DNA of 64,000 nucleotides from Homalodisca vitripennis (taxonomy: Eukaryota; Arthropoda; Insecta; Hemiptera; Cicadellidae), in NCBI RefSeq assembly GCF_021130785.1, contig NC_060213.1, forward strand, positions 101,689,501 to 101,753,500, given 5' to 3'. The notes below the pieces were generated by a model. It was not told the origin of the DNA. It worked only from the letters and a program-made list of their open reading frames with translations, and ran no database searches. Shown here in pieces: positions 12,119 to 25,200 of this stretch; the stretch's first letter is position 1; every line of letters starts with the position of its first letter. Made by a program: the position numbers and the translations under genes.

Positions 12119-12961
12119 TTCACGACGGTATTAGCCATTTAATGATACAAATTACTTATTTTCACAACGTGTTAGGACGACGCCACCACTTTTATGTATT
12201 TCAATCAAGCAAATAAAAGATCTTCAAGGATACGTTACTTTACTATTTACAACTTTACTTTACGTTACATTCATTTTTGTACGTTTGGCGTCAAAGGGCT
12301 AATTTAATAATACAAAGAGATAAATTTTACTTACGGACAAAGCGGGCGAGGTCTGTTCGGTCACATAGTTGGGCTGCTACAAAGGATTAGAAGAAAATAT
12401 TCATACGCGTGCCAATTAGGTAGTTCCTCCGCCAAATAATTTAGTTCCGGAACGTTGGATAAAAGTAATATTAAATTATACTGGCTGACTAGGTTGCGAA
12501 ATATTACATTATATGAAATTTAATTAATCAGTTAACGGTACAAAGTTCAGAAGTTATGTTGGGAAATAGCATGTATGTGTGATAGTAAGTACATTAAGCG
12601 TTACAAAAACACATGGACAGGGTATGATTCTATTATGAAATTACTGCTACATATGAAAAGTAAAACAATATTAGTCTTTATAAAATATATGTTACGTAAA
12701 TACTTAAAACATAAATAGTAATGGTTTTTACTGTTTTGAATTAAACTATTGATTTGTTACACGTATAAGGCTGAGCAGGCATTACATAAGGAAAATATAT
12801 AGGACAGTTATTGGCAATAACAGAGGCTATACGCAGGTTGGGCCGTAAACTAATCATAAACCACCCAATTTTCCAATCTCAGCAGAACATGTACTGGTCA
12901 TCATTATGAGCTTTATTTATTGGCATGACAGGAGATATTTGTAATATTCAATCTAAAAATC
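12119..12961 (-). repeat. Array module M2, inverted copy (inner part of right palindrome arm)
   Basis: Near-perfect reverse complement of 7,498-8,343. Both arms share the derived 'cggcccaacc' where other copies have 'cggtcaacc' or 'cggccaacc', marking the arms as closest relatives here. Confidence 0.85.
12335..12376 (-). pseudogene. Exon-like 42-nt block in M2 (mirror copy)
   Basis: Reverse complement of 8,084-8,125, with identical acceptor, donor and open frame (QPNYVTEQTSPALS). Confidence 0.3.
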
Positions 12962-14080
12962 ATACAAAGTAATAAATTTAGTGGCAAAATTATTACCTAC
13001 TTCTAAATAGAGAGTCTACCACCATCAATGAACTCTAACTAGCCTACCCAACAAAACATAAAGTAGGTCTTACTAATTAAACCATCAAGTAACCTCATTA
13101 TGTATTTTTTATATCACATGTTAAAATACCATATAGCTCTACTCAGTATTAAATTGTAACAGTATTAATGTACACATTGTTTATTCTACGGTATTCTCGT
13201 TGCCATCATAACTATCCATAAGATCAATACAAAGATGTTTGATAACATACAGCCAAATCTCATGAAGTGACATGCATGAAACTCAGAAAGACCTAAACTG
13301 AAATGAAACTTCTTGCAAAATTTCAAATATAAAGGTCAGTTCAGTTTCGCCGATAAATTTTGACGGCCCTTACTAAATAATAGACTTTGTTAACGCTCAA
13401 CCAACTTATTTACGTACATTTATATAATTATATGTATTTAAAATGATTTAAATTCTAACGAACATGGTTAAAGTCATTGTGGTGTTTGTAAAATATGTAT
13501 GCATTCACATAATTTAACTCAAATCCTAATGTGAACAATAATTAATTACCTCACATTAATGCATAGAGAATTTACTAGGTAAGTCTCATCATTAATACAA
13601 ACATAGGTCCAAAAGTCTGCATTAATTTGGGAACAGTATAACACTGCAGGGAATCTTTAATAAAGTTCACTTTGCTAAAGACTTCTCTTTGTTATAGTTA
13701 ATCTCATTTAGAACTAATGTTCGTCCTATTGAGGAAGACTTTTCTGGTTATCAGACATTTATAAATATCGTCTCATACATTCCTTAGTTTAAGTCATGTT
13801 AAATTAAACAAACATAATTTATTCATAGGGTTTAAATTAATAAAAACTTACCTGTTACTAAATGTTTTGTTAAGTTAAAAAATGTTCATGGTACCAATCG
13901 TAGTTACCGAATTTTTTTATGTATTTAATTGAAAATCTTTAAAATAGTGGTAAAAAAGGCGCATTTCAGGCAATATTGAGCTTTTTATGGAGCATATTGC
14001 AAAAGGTTTTTCATATGAAATATTCAATCTGTTGACTGCCAAGAAAAATAACTTTTGTTTCTTTTGTATGACCATTTATT

Positions 14081-14083
<3 letters not shown>

Positions 14084-14128
<45 letters not shown>
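14084..14128. repeat. (AT)n microsatellite in M5
   Basis: About 22 AT dinucleotides. The same place in other copies holds only a short, interrupted AT stretch (near 6,370 and 51,755), so the expansion is specific to this copy. Confidence 0.95.
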
Positions 14129-14134
<6 letters not shown>

Positions 14135-16261
14135 GGGAAGAAAATTAACTTTGTTTCATACTTGAAGTTACACTTAATATCTCAGATCAAACATAAGAAT
14201 TATCTTTCAAAGCATGAAATGTATTTTGCTGGTTTTTTTACTCTTAATTAATTTTTTGATGTTTTAAATACATTCAGCAAAGTATGTCCAAACTTAAGCT
14301 CTAGTCAAGACTAGATTTTAATAATTGGAAAACCTGTTAAAATAGAAAAAGGTAAAATATTTAATGACAAATTTATAAAAATTGTAAAAGCGTATTTTAG
14401 AGCTACGATAATTCAACAAAAAAGTGTATTGTAGAATAATAATTTATTTTAAATAAGGAAAGACGACGTAATATAATGTTCTTGAAATTGTTATTTAACA
14501 CCTTTTTTTACTTTTTCAGCTTTAAATGTGTACACTTAGGTGACCAGAGATAGCGTGATAATTTGCTAAGGCGACATACCTGCACTTAAATGGAGGTCAA
14601 GAGATTATACATGCAGTATTTCCTACTTTGGACCCGTATACAATATAGTCCGACAATCTTAGACTCTTTGGCCGTATGATAGGCTTATACAAACATTCAT
14701 ATTCTTTGGAATGAGTCCAAGGATATTGATTGCGATGTAAATATCACTTAACATAAACTATTGCACCTTTGTCTTTTTGTACTGGTATGAATGAAGAAGA
14801 GCCTGACAGTAACGTGGAGAAACAATCCCAACACACGTAACGCTCGCTCTAAGCACAGGGGGATAATAAAACCTGTTACACACAGATTTTCGTTGTGTGG
14901 GCGTTCACCGCAGTATATCAGATATAAAGCTTTTTACAAACTGTCTCTATTTAATAAATGTACAAATACTGGTAAATGTAACAGAATAAATCATAAATGA
15001 AGAAAGACTTTAAACACTAAAAGGCAAATTATGTCATGTGGCGATTGTTTTAAATTATAAATTACAAAATATTAAATAAAAGATACAGAAAACTGAAAAA
15101 CTGTTTTCTTATTGCTCTGTAAAGGTTAAAAATAAAAAGTGTTAGCAGACAAAATTTTTTAATAATGAATTTGTATTTCAAACCTCGCATTGCATGTGAA
15201 CAAATAACACAATTTCTTTTAATTAAAATTATAACTTTATAAACATACATTGTTATTTGAAACCTATGTAAATATAGTCGTCACCTGAATATTATAACAA
15301 TGCCTCTTGTTATACTGTATGAAAACATGTGCCTAGTTTTTTCACTCCCATTTAATAATAGTTTATGGGTTGATAATTTGAAAAAATTAACATGATTGTG
15401 GACATTTGCCACATTTATTACGTAAAACATACAATATTAAATTTCAAACATTAAAATACATCCTCTTCTTCATATGTGTAAAATATGTAAGATTAAGCAA
15501 GCACAAATAGGCTAATTATTGTATAGTCCTCAAAAACTACGGAAGATACAAAGCAATTTATTCCTTAGTCACTAGTCTATTCAGATATAAAATATTTCGG
15601 GATTAAGATTATATGGGGTTAATTTGTTAATCGCAATTCATAAGGTGTCAAAATATTTGCTTCACTTGTTATTTATAACGTAGAGTTTTATTCCGTAAAG
15701 ATTTACGTAAATCAACGTGCAGATAATTTCAGATGGATGATGGTTTAGATACTGTATTTCATAATCGGTGAGTGTGTGTGGAGATTATTATAAGTGGTGG
15801 TATAAAACTTGATTGCTAGAATAATATTTTAAAATTTACAAATAAAATATTGCATTAATATAACGTATTAGAGCTGGTCTTAAAAGATTATAATCTATGA
15901 ACGTATTATTGTCTTCAAAATAATTTCACTCGTATGAATCATGAATACTTTTAATGTTGAAAATAGTCTTGTAGAAGTGTCATTAGTGACAGACTCAAGT
16001 ATATGATATGCAAAGGAGTTATTACTTAACCATCATTTGCAGTTGCGAAATTTACAACTACGTTAAAAGTTACACGGCGGTGGAGGACTACCGTGTACTC
16101 GCCAGTCCTAATTAACAATGGACGGAACAAAGAGACAGCGAGAGTTTTACAGGAAACAAACGACGCGATGCTACTTGAGCCGGGGCGGGGTTTTATTGTG
16201 CCATGTTGACGTACGGAAGATAGGTTAATTACAGGTGACCCACATTGCGACATCACACTAA

Positions 16262-16280
16262 CCCCCCCCCCCCCCCCCCC
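16262..16280 (+). repeat. Poly-C tract (19 C)
   Basis: Same site as the G run at 5,036-5,051 on the opposite strand; length differs in every copy. Confidence 0.95.
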
Positions 16281-16480
16281 ACAGCTGTCTACGAGTACCA
16301 TAGGGCTACTTGAAGAATCTCTTCACCTGTCGTTATATTTGTTACGGGGTCAATCAGGTCGGGAATAATTATCTACCGCCCTGTCACGGGTATCCCACCA
16401 ATTTGTAAGTAACTTAATTATTTTATTTTTTTCTCAAAGATGATTTGTTTTTGTTGGGATGTCCTACAAAATTGCCATAA

Positions 16481-16556
16481 CCTCCCGTGGAATCGAACCT
16501 GTGAACTCCCAATTAGAAAGGCGCAGACCCAATTTACCCCTACGCAACGGTGAGGG
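16481..16556 (-). repeat. tRNA-derived SINE head
   Basis: Minus-strand copy of the element at 4,764-4,840. The B box GGTTCGATTCC is complete (16,489-16,499 on the + strand as ggaatcgaacc). The A-box side is more worn, with gtagggg and an extra base pair near 16,535. Confidence 0.55.
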
Positions 16557-18434
16557 GCATTTTTGAGTTTTGTGCTACCTCACACATATTGCGTTAGAAT
16601 ATTCAACAGCACTGAGGATTGGGTTCGTGTTGTTTAGTAAATCTGATTTTAACATTTGGCGATATTCAAATTTAACACCTCTATTGATTTTCTTCTCTAC
16701 TATATCTCCACTCGTACCTCAGATCCTTTATTCAAAGGCCTGATGTATTGTGGGACATCCATTGTGCTCTGTAATAGGATGCATTCATATATTTTCTGGT
16801 CTTTCAGTATCCTTTTAAGGTCTTTCAGAATTATCTTATGTGTTATCTTAAAATTTCATCTCCATACTATTCCTAAAAATGTATTTCTATTTCTGTATAC
16901 AAATATATAGTATAATGATAAAGTATAACATATATACTGTAAATATGATACTCTACAGAGATATTAATATACAAAATGATACACAATGATATTCTCTGTT
17001 ATACTTTAATTAAAATATATTTCGTAATACACACAAAAGTAAATTATTTAGTTACGTTGTTCGCACTTATAACCTAACCGATAAGCTCCTTCAATATGTT
17101 ATATACGTTATGTACTCCTAACTGCTACCTAATAGCCAACGTGTATTTGAAGGCGTTATACATTTTAGTTGGTATAAAGTACGTAGTAAATGTTAATGTC
17201 AGATAAAGTTCAATTATATTAAAACATCAGCATTTAATCTGAAATTTAATTATTACAGTTTTTACTTAATATACGTCGAGTTACTCTAAAACAGTGTTTT
17301 AAGCAAGTTATTTATTATTATTATTTTTCTTAAAATCCTTTTTGATTAATTTATTTATTTGTATCATTCATGTTTTATGTCCAGCGCTCACAAATTATTC
17401 AGTGCAAATATACATTTATAATAATTAATATTTACAAATTAATTCAAATTAAATAATAAAATAAGGAATATGATCATTAATGATCACTGTATTCGCCGAA
17501 TGAGCATTTTTTACATAGAAAGTCCTTCAATGTTACTACGGTTCATCTCAGCAAACACAGAAGTGAATAGTAATGAAACGAGCAGTTTCCAGATGTAAGA
17601 GGAACAATCATGACCAGCAGAATCCGTTTAATGTCGCTGATTGCGGCTTTAATGGCGTCACTTCTGTCCGTTTCTCTTTTAAAACCGTTTCCTTTTATTC
17701 GATACACTTAAAGTATATAAATAAATAAAGCGGAAAATATGTAACTAGTACTTAACACGATACGTAAACGGTGTGTGCTCTCTTCTATGACTAATGATTT
17801 AAACTATTTCGGTTATTTTATTAATTCCTAAGTCGAATAATCCAACTTTAATGCGGATATAATTTATATTTTTATTTAATTAGCTGAGCTTTGCTACAGC
17901 TTATCACTTGAGGGGGTGTACAAAGTTATTACTATGAGTCTATCCGTACGATATTTCCAGATTAAACTAAGCTTTAGATTTAAAACTTAGCATGAAAGCA
18001 GTTTTGTTAAATTAAGTTCAATGATGACATACGTCATATAATAGTATTTGGCTGAGCGTTATCATTTTCCAAGTAGACCTTATGTGTATATACGATGACA
18101 TAAAGAAATCACATGGTTAATAAATAGTTTATGAAGAACTAAGTACAATTAAAGAAATTGTTTACATGTGACGTAGTGGCCTCATTGTTGGAATAAATTG
18201 GGCTGTAATCTTAAAAGTTTGCTTGCATTGCGAAGCTTGTTACGCTACATGAACTGTGGTATCTTCTACTTGGTATAAACCACAGTTGGCTGAGCGTTGC
18301 CGAATCCGACCACTCAATGATTGGAACAAATTTTACTTCAGTTTGGCCGTCTGTCCACACGATATCTCAAAACACACTGACGAATGGACTCGAAATTTTG
18401 AATGAGGCTTTAATTCTTCATAGGTTACACACAG

Positions 18435-18526
18435 TTGTGTACTTTTTGATGTTCAAACCATTGAATTCGTAAGGGAATCTGTGGTTTTTAATGACGTTAT
18501 GAGGAATATGAGTGGAAAACGAACCG
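18435..18526 (+). pseudogene. Exon-like 92-nt block in M6, copy 1
   Basis: An acceptor (ttacacacag, weak pyrimidine tract) is followed by 92 nt open in one frame and a very strong donor (ACCG|GTGAGTAA). The reading includes LFDVQTIEFVRES and ends NMSGKRTG. The same block, also open, lies at 38,478-38,569 and 55,307-55,398. In the last copy EFV becomes EII through five base changes that keep the frame. I do not recognise the product. Confidence 0.25.
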
Positions 18527-18977
18527 GTGAGTAATAGTGATCGTGAGGAGGAAAGTACGCACCGTAACCTATTGACGCACCAGCGAGCTGCTACTTCTAC
18601 CACTGCGCTACCATGTCTTTCTCAACGGTAAACACGCTGTTGTTATAATAGCCTTCTGCCTTCACCTGAGTACTGCACCGTCTCCAATACCAAGGCGGTG
18701 CCTTGACTACATTAGCAGTGTCATGGCGAGTGTAGAGCTTATGTCCGGTATAACACTCGACTCCTGTGCACTCTCAGCGTGGAGATCCGTCCCGTGACAG
18801 GAGAAGCCTTCAGTGACACTGCCTCCATTGACGGCGTATATAGTGATGTACAGTTGGCACTTACTACGTCGCGTAGCATAAACCTTTGTGTAAATGTAAA
18901 CAGCATTAGTTGTAGATTTAGTCACAATAACGATAGTAGCGGTAATGGGTCTGGTGTGGACTTTATGTTTGTCATTA

Positions 18978-19445
18978 ACCAATGCAACAGAAAAAAGTCA
19001 TATTGTATTATTGGGACTCAGTCAGTCTGGATTCTCGGCTGCAGCGATTCATGCGTATAATGCAATTCTATCAGTCTCTGCTTTTTGGATAGACGAATTC
19101 TTATACCTTCAACCAAACTAATTGGGTTAATCAGAGTTTTAATGAAACAGATTACATTGTATTCATTGGAGACACCAAAACTACCTCTTCTGCTCATTGT
19201 TTGCATATTAGAAACCAGTTATCTCAACTGTTTAGAACGTCACAACGAGACTCATTATAACAGATAACTCTCTGCTAGTTATCACAAATCAATTTATTCA
19301 GTTTTAAGGAACGAATATGTCACTGATTCAATTAGCCCATTGACATGTTGTATCTTATATTTTTATGAACATCTTTCTCCGACCAAAGCATTACGTAAAA
19401 CGTGAACGCCATTTGAATTCTTTTGGTAGATTTATTTTTAATTTT
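18978..19445 (+). pseudogene. Frameshifted SGNH/GDSL-esterase-like domain, copy 1
   Basis: Conceptual reading on the + strand gives three SGNH blocks in order, separated by frameshifts and stops. Block I is SHIVLLGLSQSG (canonical GDSx has become GLSQ). Block III is FNETDYIVFIGDTKTTSS (GGTND-like). Block V is KHYVKRERHLNSFGRF near 19,390-19,435, like the GLHLNxxGK ends of this family. Spacing of I to III, about 55 residues, suits the fold. Related ORF1 proteins of CR1-type LINEs carry such an esterase domain, so a dead LINE ORF1 is the best guess; a captured host esterase is possible. Catalytic Asp of block I is gone and the frame is broken, so no active enzyme is made. Confidence 0.6.
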
Positions 19446-20408
19446 AATTTAAGCGGCTGGCTAAATAGCATAATTGTGTGTGTGTAATGCAAAATGTAAT
19501 ACAAAAAATGCTCTATGGTGACATGTGCAAGTGTGGATTTAAACTAAAATTACAATGTTCTTATTTCAGGTAGTCATGTGGTACCTGGTAACCTATCACT
19601 GTTAAAAGTGCACACCAAAAAGTAGACAGTTAGTAATATTTGAGTAATATACCATAATGCCTTAAGTATAAACAAAAAGACAGATTCTATAAGAGATATT
19701 TATATGAGACTAAATGTGATTTCTTTTCTGTATATGAGATATGGCACAATAAGTTTAACTTGCACCAGAATAACTTTGCCAGCTACAATATTGCTAGTGC
19801 GGTCTGTAGAAGGTTGCACATGTAGGCAGGGTAGCGGTATATTCTAAATACATCTGAATAAAAGTTAACAAAATGTTGTATCCTCAGAAATATATCTTCA
19901 GTGAGCGTGTATTTCAATACCACATAATACACTTTGGTTGTCGTGATGTGGTTGTTTGCCTTTGATTTGTGTAGTTCTGATATCTCTGTAGCCAGGATTT
20001 TAGTGTTACTCTATTAGCTATTACAGGACTAAAGGTGTTATATTGAATGTGTTAAAGTTTTATAACTGGGCGAAGTTTTTCAATGGTTAAATAGTACTTT
20101 ATAATTGAGCTTAGTAATTTTAGCATGAAACATGATATAAGGCATGTATAATCAGAATAATTCTATAAATGGTTTCACTTAAGTCAGCGTGTTTACCTAA
20201 ATGTTGAATAATCACACACCATCAAACCACTGCACCGTAGAGTAGAGGAGCCATGCTTGAAAGTTGTAAAGCCACAGCCTTTTGAATTTAACTGCTAGAA
20301 TGTTATATATACTATATGAATGCTGCATTTAATTAGCCCCTGTTTATTAATAATGAATGCCTGAACAAATTTACCTGATTATTGTTTTATGTATATGCAT
20401 ATATACTC

Positions 20409-20457
<49 letters not shown>
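20409..20457. repeat. (AT)n microsatellite in M6, copy 1
   Basis: A simple AT run flanked on the left by '..ttttatgtatatgcatatatactcgt' and on the right by 'acatacataatctcgtgcag' type sequence. The two sister copies have palindromes at this place. Confidence 0.9.
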
Positions 20458-20461
<4 letters not shown>

Positions 20462-21061
20462 CATATAATCTCGTGCAGACTCGATTTTTCTTTTTTATTT
20501 TTGGGTGTGGAAAAATGGCTCAAAATAAAAACAAGCGTGCTCTTGTTGTCTCAGGGTACTCAAGAATGTGATAGAGCCTGTTCTAGATGGTTTACCCTGA
20601 TTGCGTGCGCTAGAGATACACTGAATATAAGACTTATAATAATTATACTATTACAAAAAATAATATTGTGAACAAATTAAATTTACCACTTTTAATACAT
20701 TTAATGGACGGCACTGTTAATTTAGCCGAGAAACGTAACTGCTCTTAAATTTAGATTTGCTGGGGCCAAGAACAAACAGCATATATTAAATTAAAGGAAT
20801 CTTTTACTGAAATCCAAGGCAAACTTTAACCAAATGCGTAGTCAGAGAATTCCAAGTATATAATTTTTGAATCCAAAGATCATAAATTCAGGTCACGCCA
20901 CGTCATCTTTTCATGATACCTGAATCTTTAAGCACAGAGCAAGATAACACGGATAATCCGTAATATCATTGCAGCATCTTCTTCAGCTGATCTTCCCAGA
21001 GATGAAGTTCGAATTGTTTATCGTTTTGCAGGAGCCTTGATCGTGGCATCTAAAATAGGTT

Positions 21062-21271
21062 TTGGCGTTTTGTGAGAACGTCTTAAAACTAATCAAGAAT
21101 CTGGATAAGATGAAATTAGCTGAGGATGACTTAATGAACGTTCAATGCCGATCATTCGCATCCCTCAAGAGCTTAAGTTCCCTAACAATCTCTCTTAAAG
21201 AACTACTTAACCACGCCAAAAACGAATACATATTACCTGAAGAACTTTTAAATTATAGTACCAGAATGTAA
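21062..21271 (+). other. Conserved 69-codon open stretch in M6
   Basis: An open frame with VLKLIKNLDKM, AEDDLM and SLKSLSSLT segments recurs at 57,982-58,191 (69 codons) and at 41,154-41,345, where extra A residues shift it. It is preceded by a plausible acceptor (ttatcgttttgcag, ending near 21,032). The low-charge coiled composition and frameshift in one copy give little support for a protein. No family recognised. Confidence 0.15.
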
Positions 21272-22290
21272 TCGACTGAAAGGTATGCTTCTAGATGTTA
21301 CAATTGCACTCGCATCTTGTACTTGTGGTCTGGTTTTGTTTGATGTTACTAATCTTTGCACATCTTCTATTAGATTGTTTTAACAACATGAATAATATGA
21401 ACGATCCATTTTGCAAAGAGTTGCTGTCTACAACACTACGCCACACTCATATGAAAATGAACTTCAGAGGTTCCAGGATAAGTTCTTGGGAACGGGCAGC
21501 GTTAGGCTTGAGTCGGACTACCAAGCATCTCGTTAGGGAGTGCCTCACCCTCTTCTTCTGCTTCACTTCTCTGCTTTCACCCCTTCCTCTTGGTGTTTTA
21601 AGAGTCATACAGGATGTCGTTTTTGTACAAACTCCTGAAATACTGCCTCCTCAAACACTAGGTTTTCTTACGCTGCTCAATGAGAACGATATTTAGAGAG
21701 CTGTTCCGTCAATAACATCTTCAGATTTACTAGTAGGATAAATCTGCAATAGGGCGAATACAGCTTCTGGGCATTCTGGAGGTAACTTCTCTCGATTTAT
21801 TTTCCAGGTATATTTCAGGCCTTTAATGACATTAGTGATGTCTGAATAAAAAAAATCTTTATTTGTTAGTATATTCTGTTAGTTTATATGCAGAAGTGTA
21901 AAGTCAGATTTATTTTGAGTTATTATAAATTATTGTTTGATCACACAGTTGATATTTAGGATTTTTTTTTTAACAATATTGAAAAAATTATATTCCAAAG
22001 TAAATATTGATAATGGTGAACCTTATTTGTAAATATAATTTTGTTTTTAATATACAAACTGCCTTTGTAAATCCTCCCGGACTCATTAAATTATATTATA
22101 ATTTAAACAACTCTATTGGAAAAAATATAATCCCTTACATTACACTAAAACATATTGCAAGTAATGACAAATTAAATTTAACGTGGAAGTATAACAGTTT
22201 AGGCTATTACTAACTAGAACTATCACTAACCACGTTTCACTTAAGGGACTTCGCTCGAACATCAGGTACTATCTGTACTGTCCTATAAGA

Positions 22291-25200
22291 CGAAAAGTCT
22301 GACAGTAACGTGGAGAAACAATCCCAAAACACGTACGGCTATAAGCACAGGGGGGACCTGTTCTACACAGATCTTCACTGTGTGGGCATTTACTACAATA
22401 TGTGGGCTTTTTACTAATGGTCTCTGTTTAATAAATGTACAAATACTGATAAAATAAATAAATAAATAGCTTAACACACTAGCCAAGCATGTCATTCATC
22501 AGTCATTTTAACAGTATCTTATATTCAAGTTATGTAACTTCAGTCATTAAGCGTTGAAATAGATTCCCCAAAAGTGTAAATAATGCATGAGTTTAAAGCA
22601 CACACAATAAAGTTTGAAACTAATCGTAATATAATCGCAATATAATTAAAAGCGATTCACAACCAAAGAGGAGCCTAAAGGGGTTCACCCTTTTACTCAA
22701 GATTGTAATTTAGAGATAACAGAGGTAATGATTGAGGATGCTAGAGTGTTTAGTGAAATTTACTCTTAGCAACCATAGGATGTCAAAATGTTTGTTTTAC
22801 CAGTTAGATATACCAGTTCCACTGCATAATGTTTCACATAAAATAGAATTTAAATTTTCCAGAGAAACGATGGTTTTTTAATCTAGACATCAGAGTTTGT
22901 GAACGTGCATTGCAGAATTTCACAACATGTTGCTTAACATCAATGCCTTGGAAAAAGCATAAAAATAAAATTTGCAATAAACAAAGTTTTAAAACTGCTC
23001 CTTTAAACTGGCTAAAGCTATTCACGTATTTTTTACTGACTGAAATGTTTCTAAAAAGAAAGGGACAGAACTTAATTTTGGAAATCGTGTCGTATAATAT
23101 TCATTAGTGACCAATATTTTAGTTGCCAATTTACAACTACGTTAAAAAGTACAGAGATGCGGAGAGATATCTTTACCAATCTCCAGGCCACCGTAGTGCT
23201 CTAATTAGCAATGAACAGAACAACGAGACAAACAGAGTTGTAGAGGAAACAAAAGAAACGACTCTACGACACCCAGGATCTAATAGTGCCACGTTGACGT
23301 ACGGAAGTTTAATTATGGTTGACTCGTAGTATGACCTCCTTCTCCCCCTCCACTCATGTTTACGAGCATTACGGGGTCACATGGAGGGTCACTTGTCCTA
23401 TCGTTATATTTGGTACGTGGTCACTCAGGACGTGAATAACTAACTACAGAACTGTTACGGGTATACCGATAGTTACTGGTTTAACACGATCCTAAATATA
23501 TATTTATTTACATAAGATTTAAAGCGATTTAAAGAACGGTCACAGGTATTATGAAAAGTTATACTTATAAAATGTACTAAATCCTAACCCATTCACAAAA
23601 TTCTCATGACCTTTCCGGGAATCAAAGAATTTGACCTTTTAGGTAGAGAGCCACAGTTTGACCCATACGGTACGATGAAGGTTATTTAATGTTTTCTGCT
23701 ACCTTACACCTATTGTATTATCATATTCAACAATACTTAGGCGTGGCTTCATCTTGTTTATTTTAAATAAACCGAGTTTTACTTTTGGCGTTATTCAAAT
23801 TTCACGCCTCCATTGGTAGAAATTGGTTTCTTTGCAATATCTCCACTCATAGCTCAGTTCCCTTATTCAGGGAATGGTGTGTTATGTGACACCCATTGTG
23901 CTCTTTAATAATGTGAATTCACATATTTTCTGGTCTTTCAGAGTCCTTTTGACATCTTACGGAATAATCATATTTTCTCCTTTACCTTTTTCCAAAATTC
24001 AATCAGTTTAATTTTCGGGTTCTTCAAGGTATTTATTTATACATAGTTATTGCGTTTTATATAGGATAATGCTTGTAAGAAAGAAACGTGTATAATCTGT
24101 TTCATTATCTTGACCACCTAATTCTATAAACAGATTATTGCATTATGTTGTACCGTTTTACTGGCACATGAGGGGTTAGCTTTGAAATTTAAAATAAACT
24201 TTTGTGAAGGATTAAAAATAAAAGTAAATCTTCTGAAATAAATAAAGTTCAAACTAAAATAAAACTTCTTCTTAAAAATAATAACTGGAATTAAAATTAA
24301 AATAAAAACTTCTTGATGACTTTTAAATTCAAACTTGTAATATATTTTTCACTTCCAAAATGTACAATGTTCTTACAGCTTGTCTTTTATTCAATTTTCA
24401 AAATTCAAACATTCACACTCTAATCTGATCTGGCAATTCTTTACTTTAATTTATCTTCAAAATTCAATTTTTATTTTGTTACTAATTTTCTTTACTTTAC
24501 TTTAAAAACTATTCTTCAGTGTTAGAAGTTTAATATATCAAAAAATTCTTCAGTGTTAGAGATTTTATAAATAAAAAAATATATTGCTGAAAGCATCTGT
24601 AACAACCACAAAACTCTTTTAGTACTTTTACATAAAACCTTATATACATGTGCTCACTGCACCAACAAGTTTTATATTGCACAGATCAAAAGGACAAGTT
24701 CCTAAATTCCCATTAAATTTAATTTGTACAATATTTCTTTCCCAAAATTATTTCAAAATAACTAAGAATGAATATTCACTGGACTCCAGTTAAAAAGGTT
24801 CACTTACCCGCAGGTTCGATGACAATTAGCAAAACGATTTACTCTAAGCACCAATTTAATCTACTTCTTACAATCACTTCCGATGAACTGAGATGGAGGT
24901 ACGGTACGTCTACCTCACCCCACCTCTCAATTTCGTTATCAAACACTGCCATCCGCGATGCGCGCCTCGCCGATAGCAGCCTTTTTGTACAGTCCGGTCC
25001 TTACCATTCATCTGGGCATACTCCTTCCACCGGTAACCCATTTACCCCAGAATTATTATTTAATATAATCGGTACAATGTAAAAGAATTAATATTTCTAA
25101 TAAGATGAAGATTTCAGAAAATATTGAAAATTTATTGAATAAGAATACATATCTTTTAAATTCCGTCATGATTTGGATATATAAATAGAACAAATAAATA

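Larger units (their letters stand above)
12962..17590 (+). repeat. Array module M5, forward copy (outer part of right palindrome arm)
   Basis: Matches 33,126-37,610 and 50,629-54,440 forward and 3,691-7,497 inverted. It is the fullest M5 copy: it keeps both the block at 14,130-15,000 (lost from the 34,245 copy) and the block at 15,000-15,845 (lost from the 52,630 copy and the left arm). It has its own 18-bp loss near 16,109 and an expanded AT repeat at 14,084. Confidence 0.85.
17591..22290 (+). repeat. Array module M6, copy 1
   Basis: Matches 37,611-42,370 and 54,441-59,195 almost end to end. It carries an SGNH-like pseudogene, an exon-like block, an AT microsatellite and a 69-codon open stretch. 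It has no counterpart left of 17,590, because the inverted arm breaks exactly at the M5/M6 boundary. Confidence 0.85.

Noticed and set aside
18535..18620. tRNA-like A box (tagcgcagtggtag, minus strand) near 18,603
   Set aside because: The only B-box candidate (ggttcgttttcc) matches poorly and lies too far away.
18707..18982. 91-codon minus-strand ORF kept in all three M6 copies (also 38,750-39,025 and 55,579-55,854)
   Set aside because: Listed differences between copies are nearly all amino-acid changing, and the opposite strand is equally open. It is antisense to sequence just upstream of the SGNH remnant.
20357..20671. ORFs rich in IYIYIY at 20,357, 40,433 and 57,209-57,584
   Set aside because: Translations of the AT microsatellite and its flanking palindromes.
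21295..21696. Longest ORF in the window (133 codons, +)
   Set aside because: The matching regions at about 41,400 and 58,215 are broken by stops and frameshifts, and no motif is recognisable.
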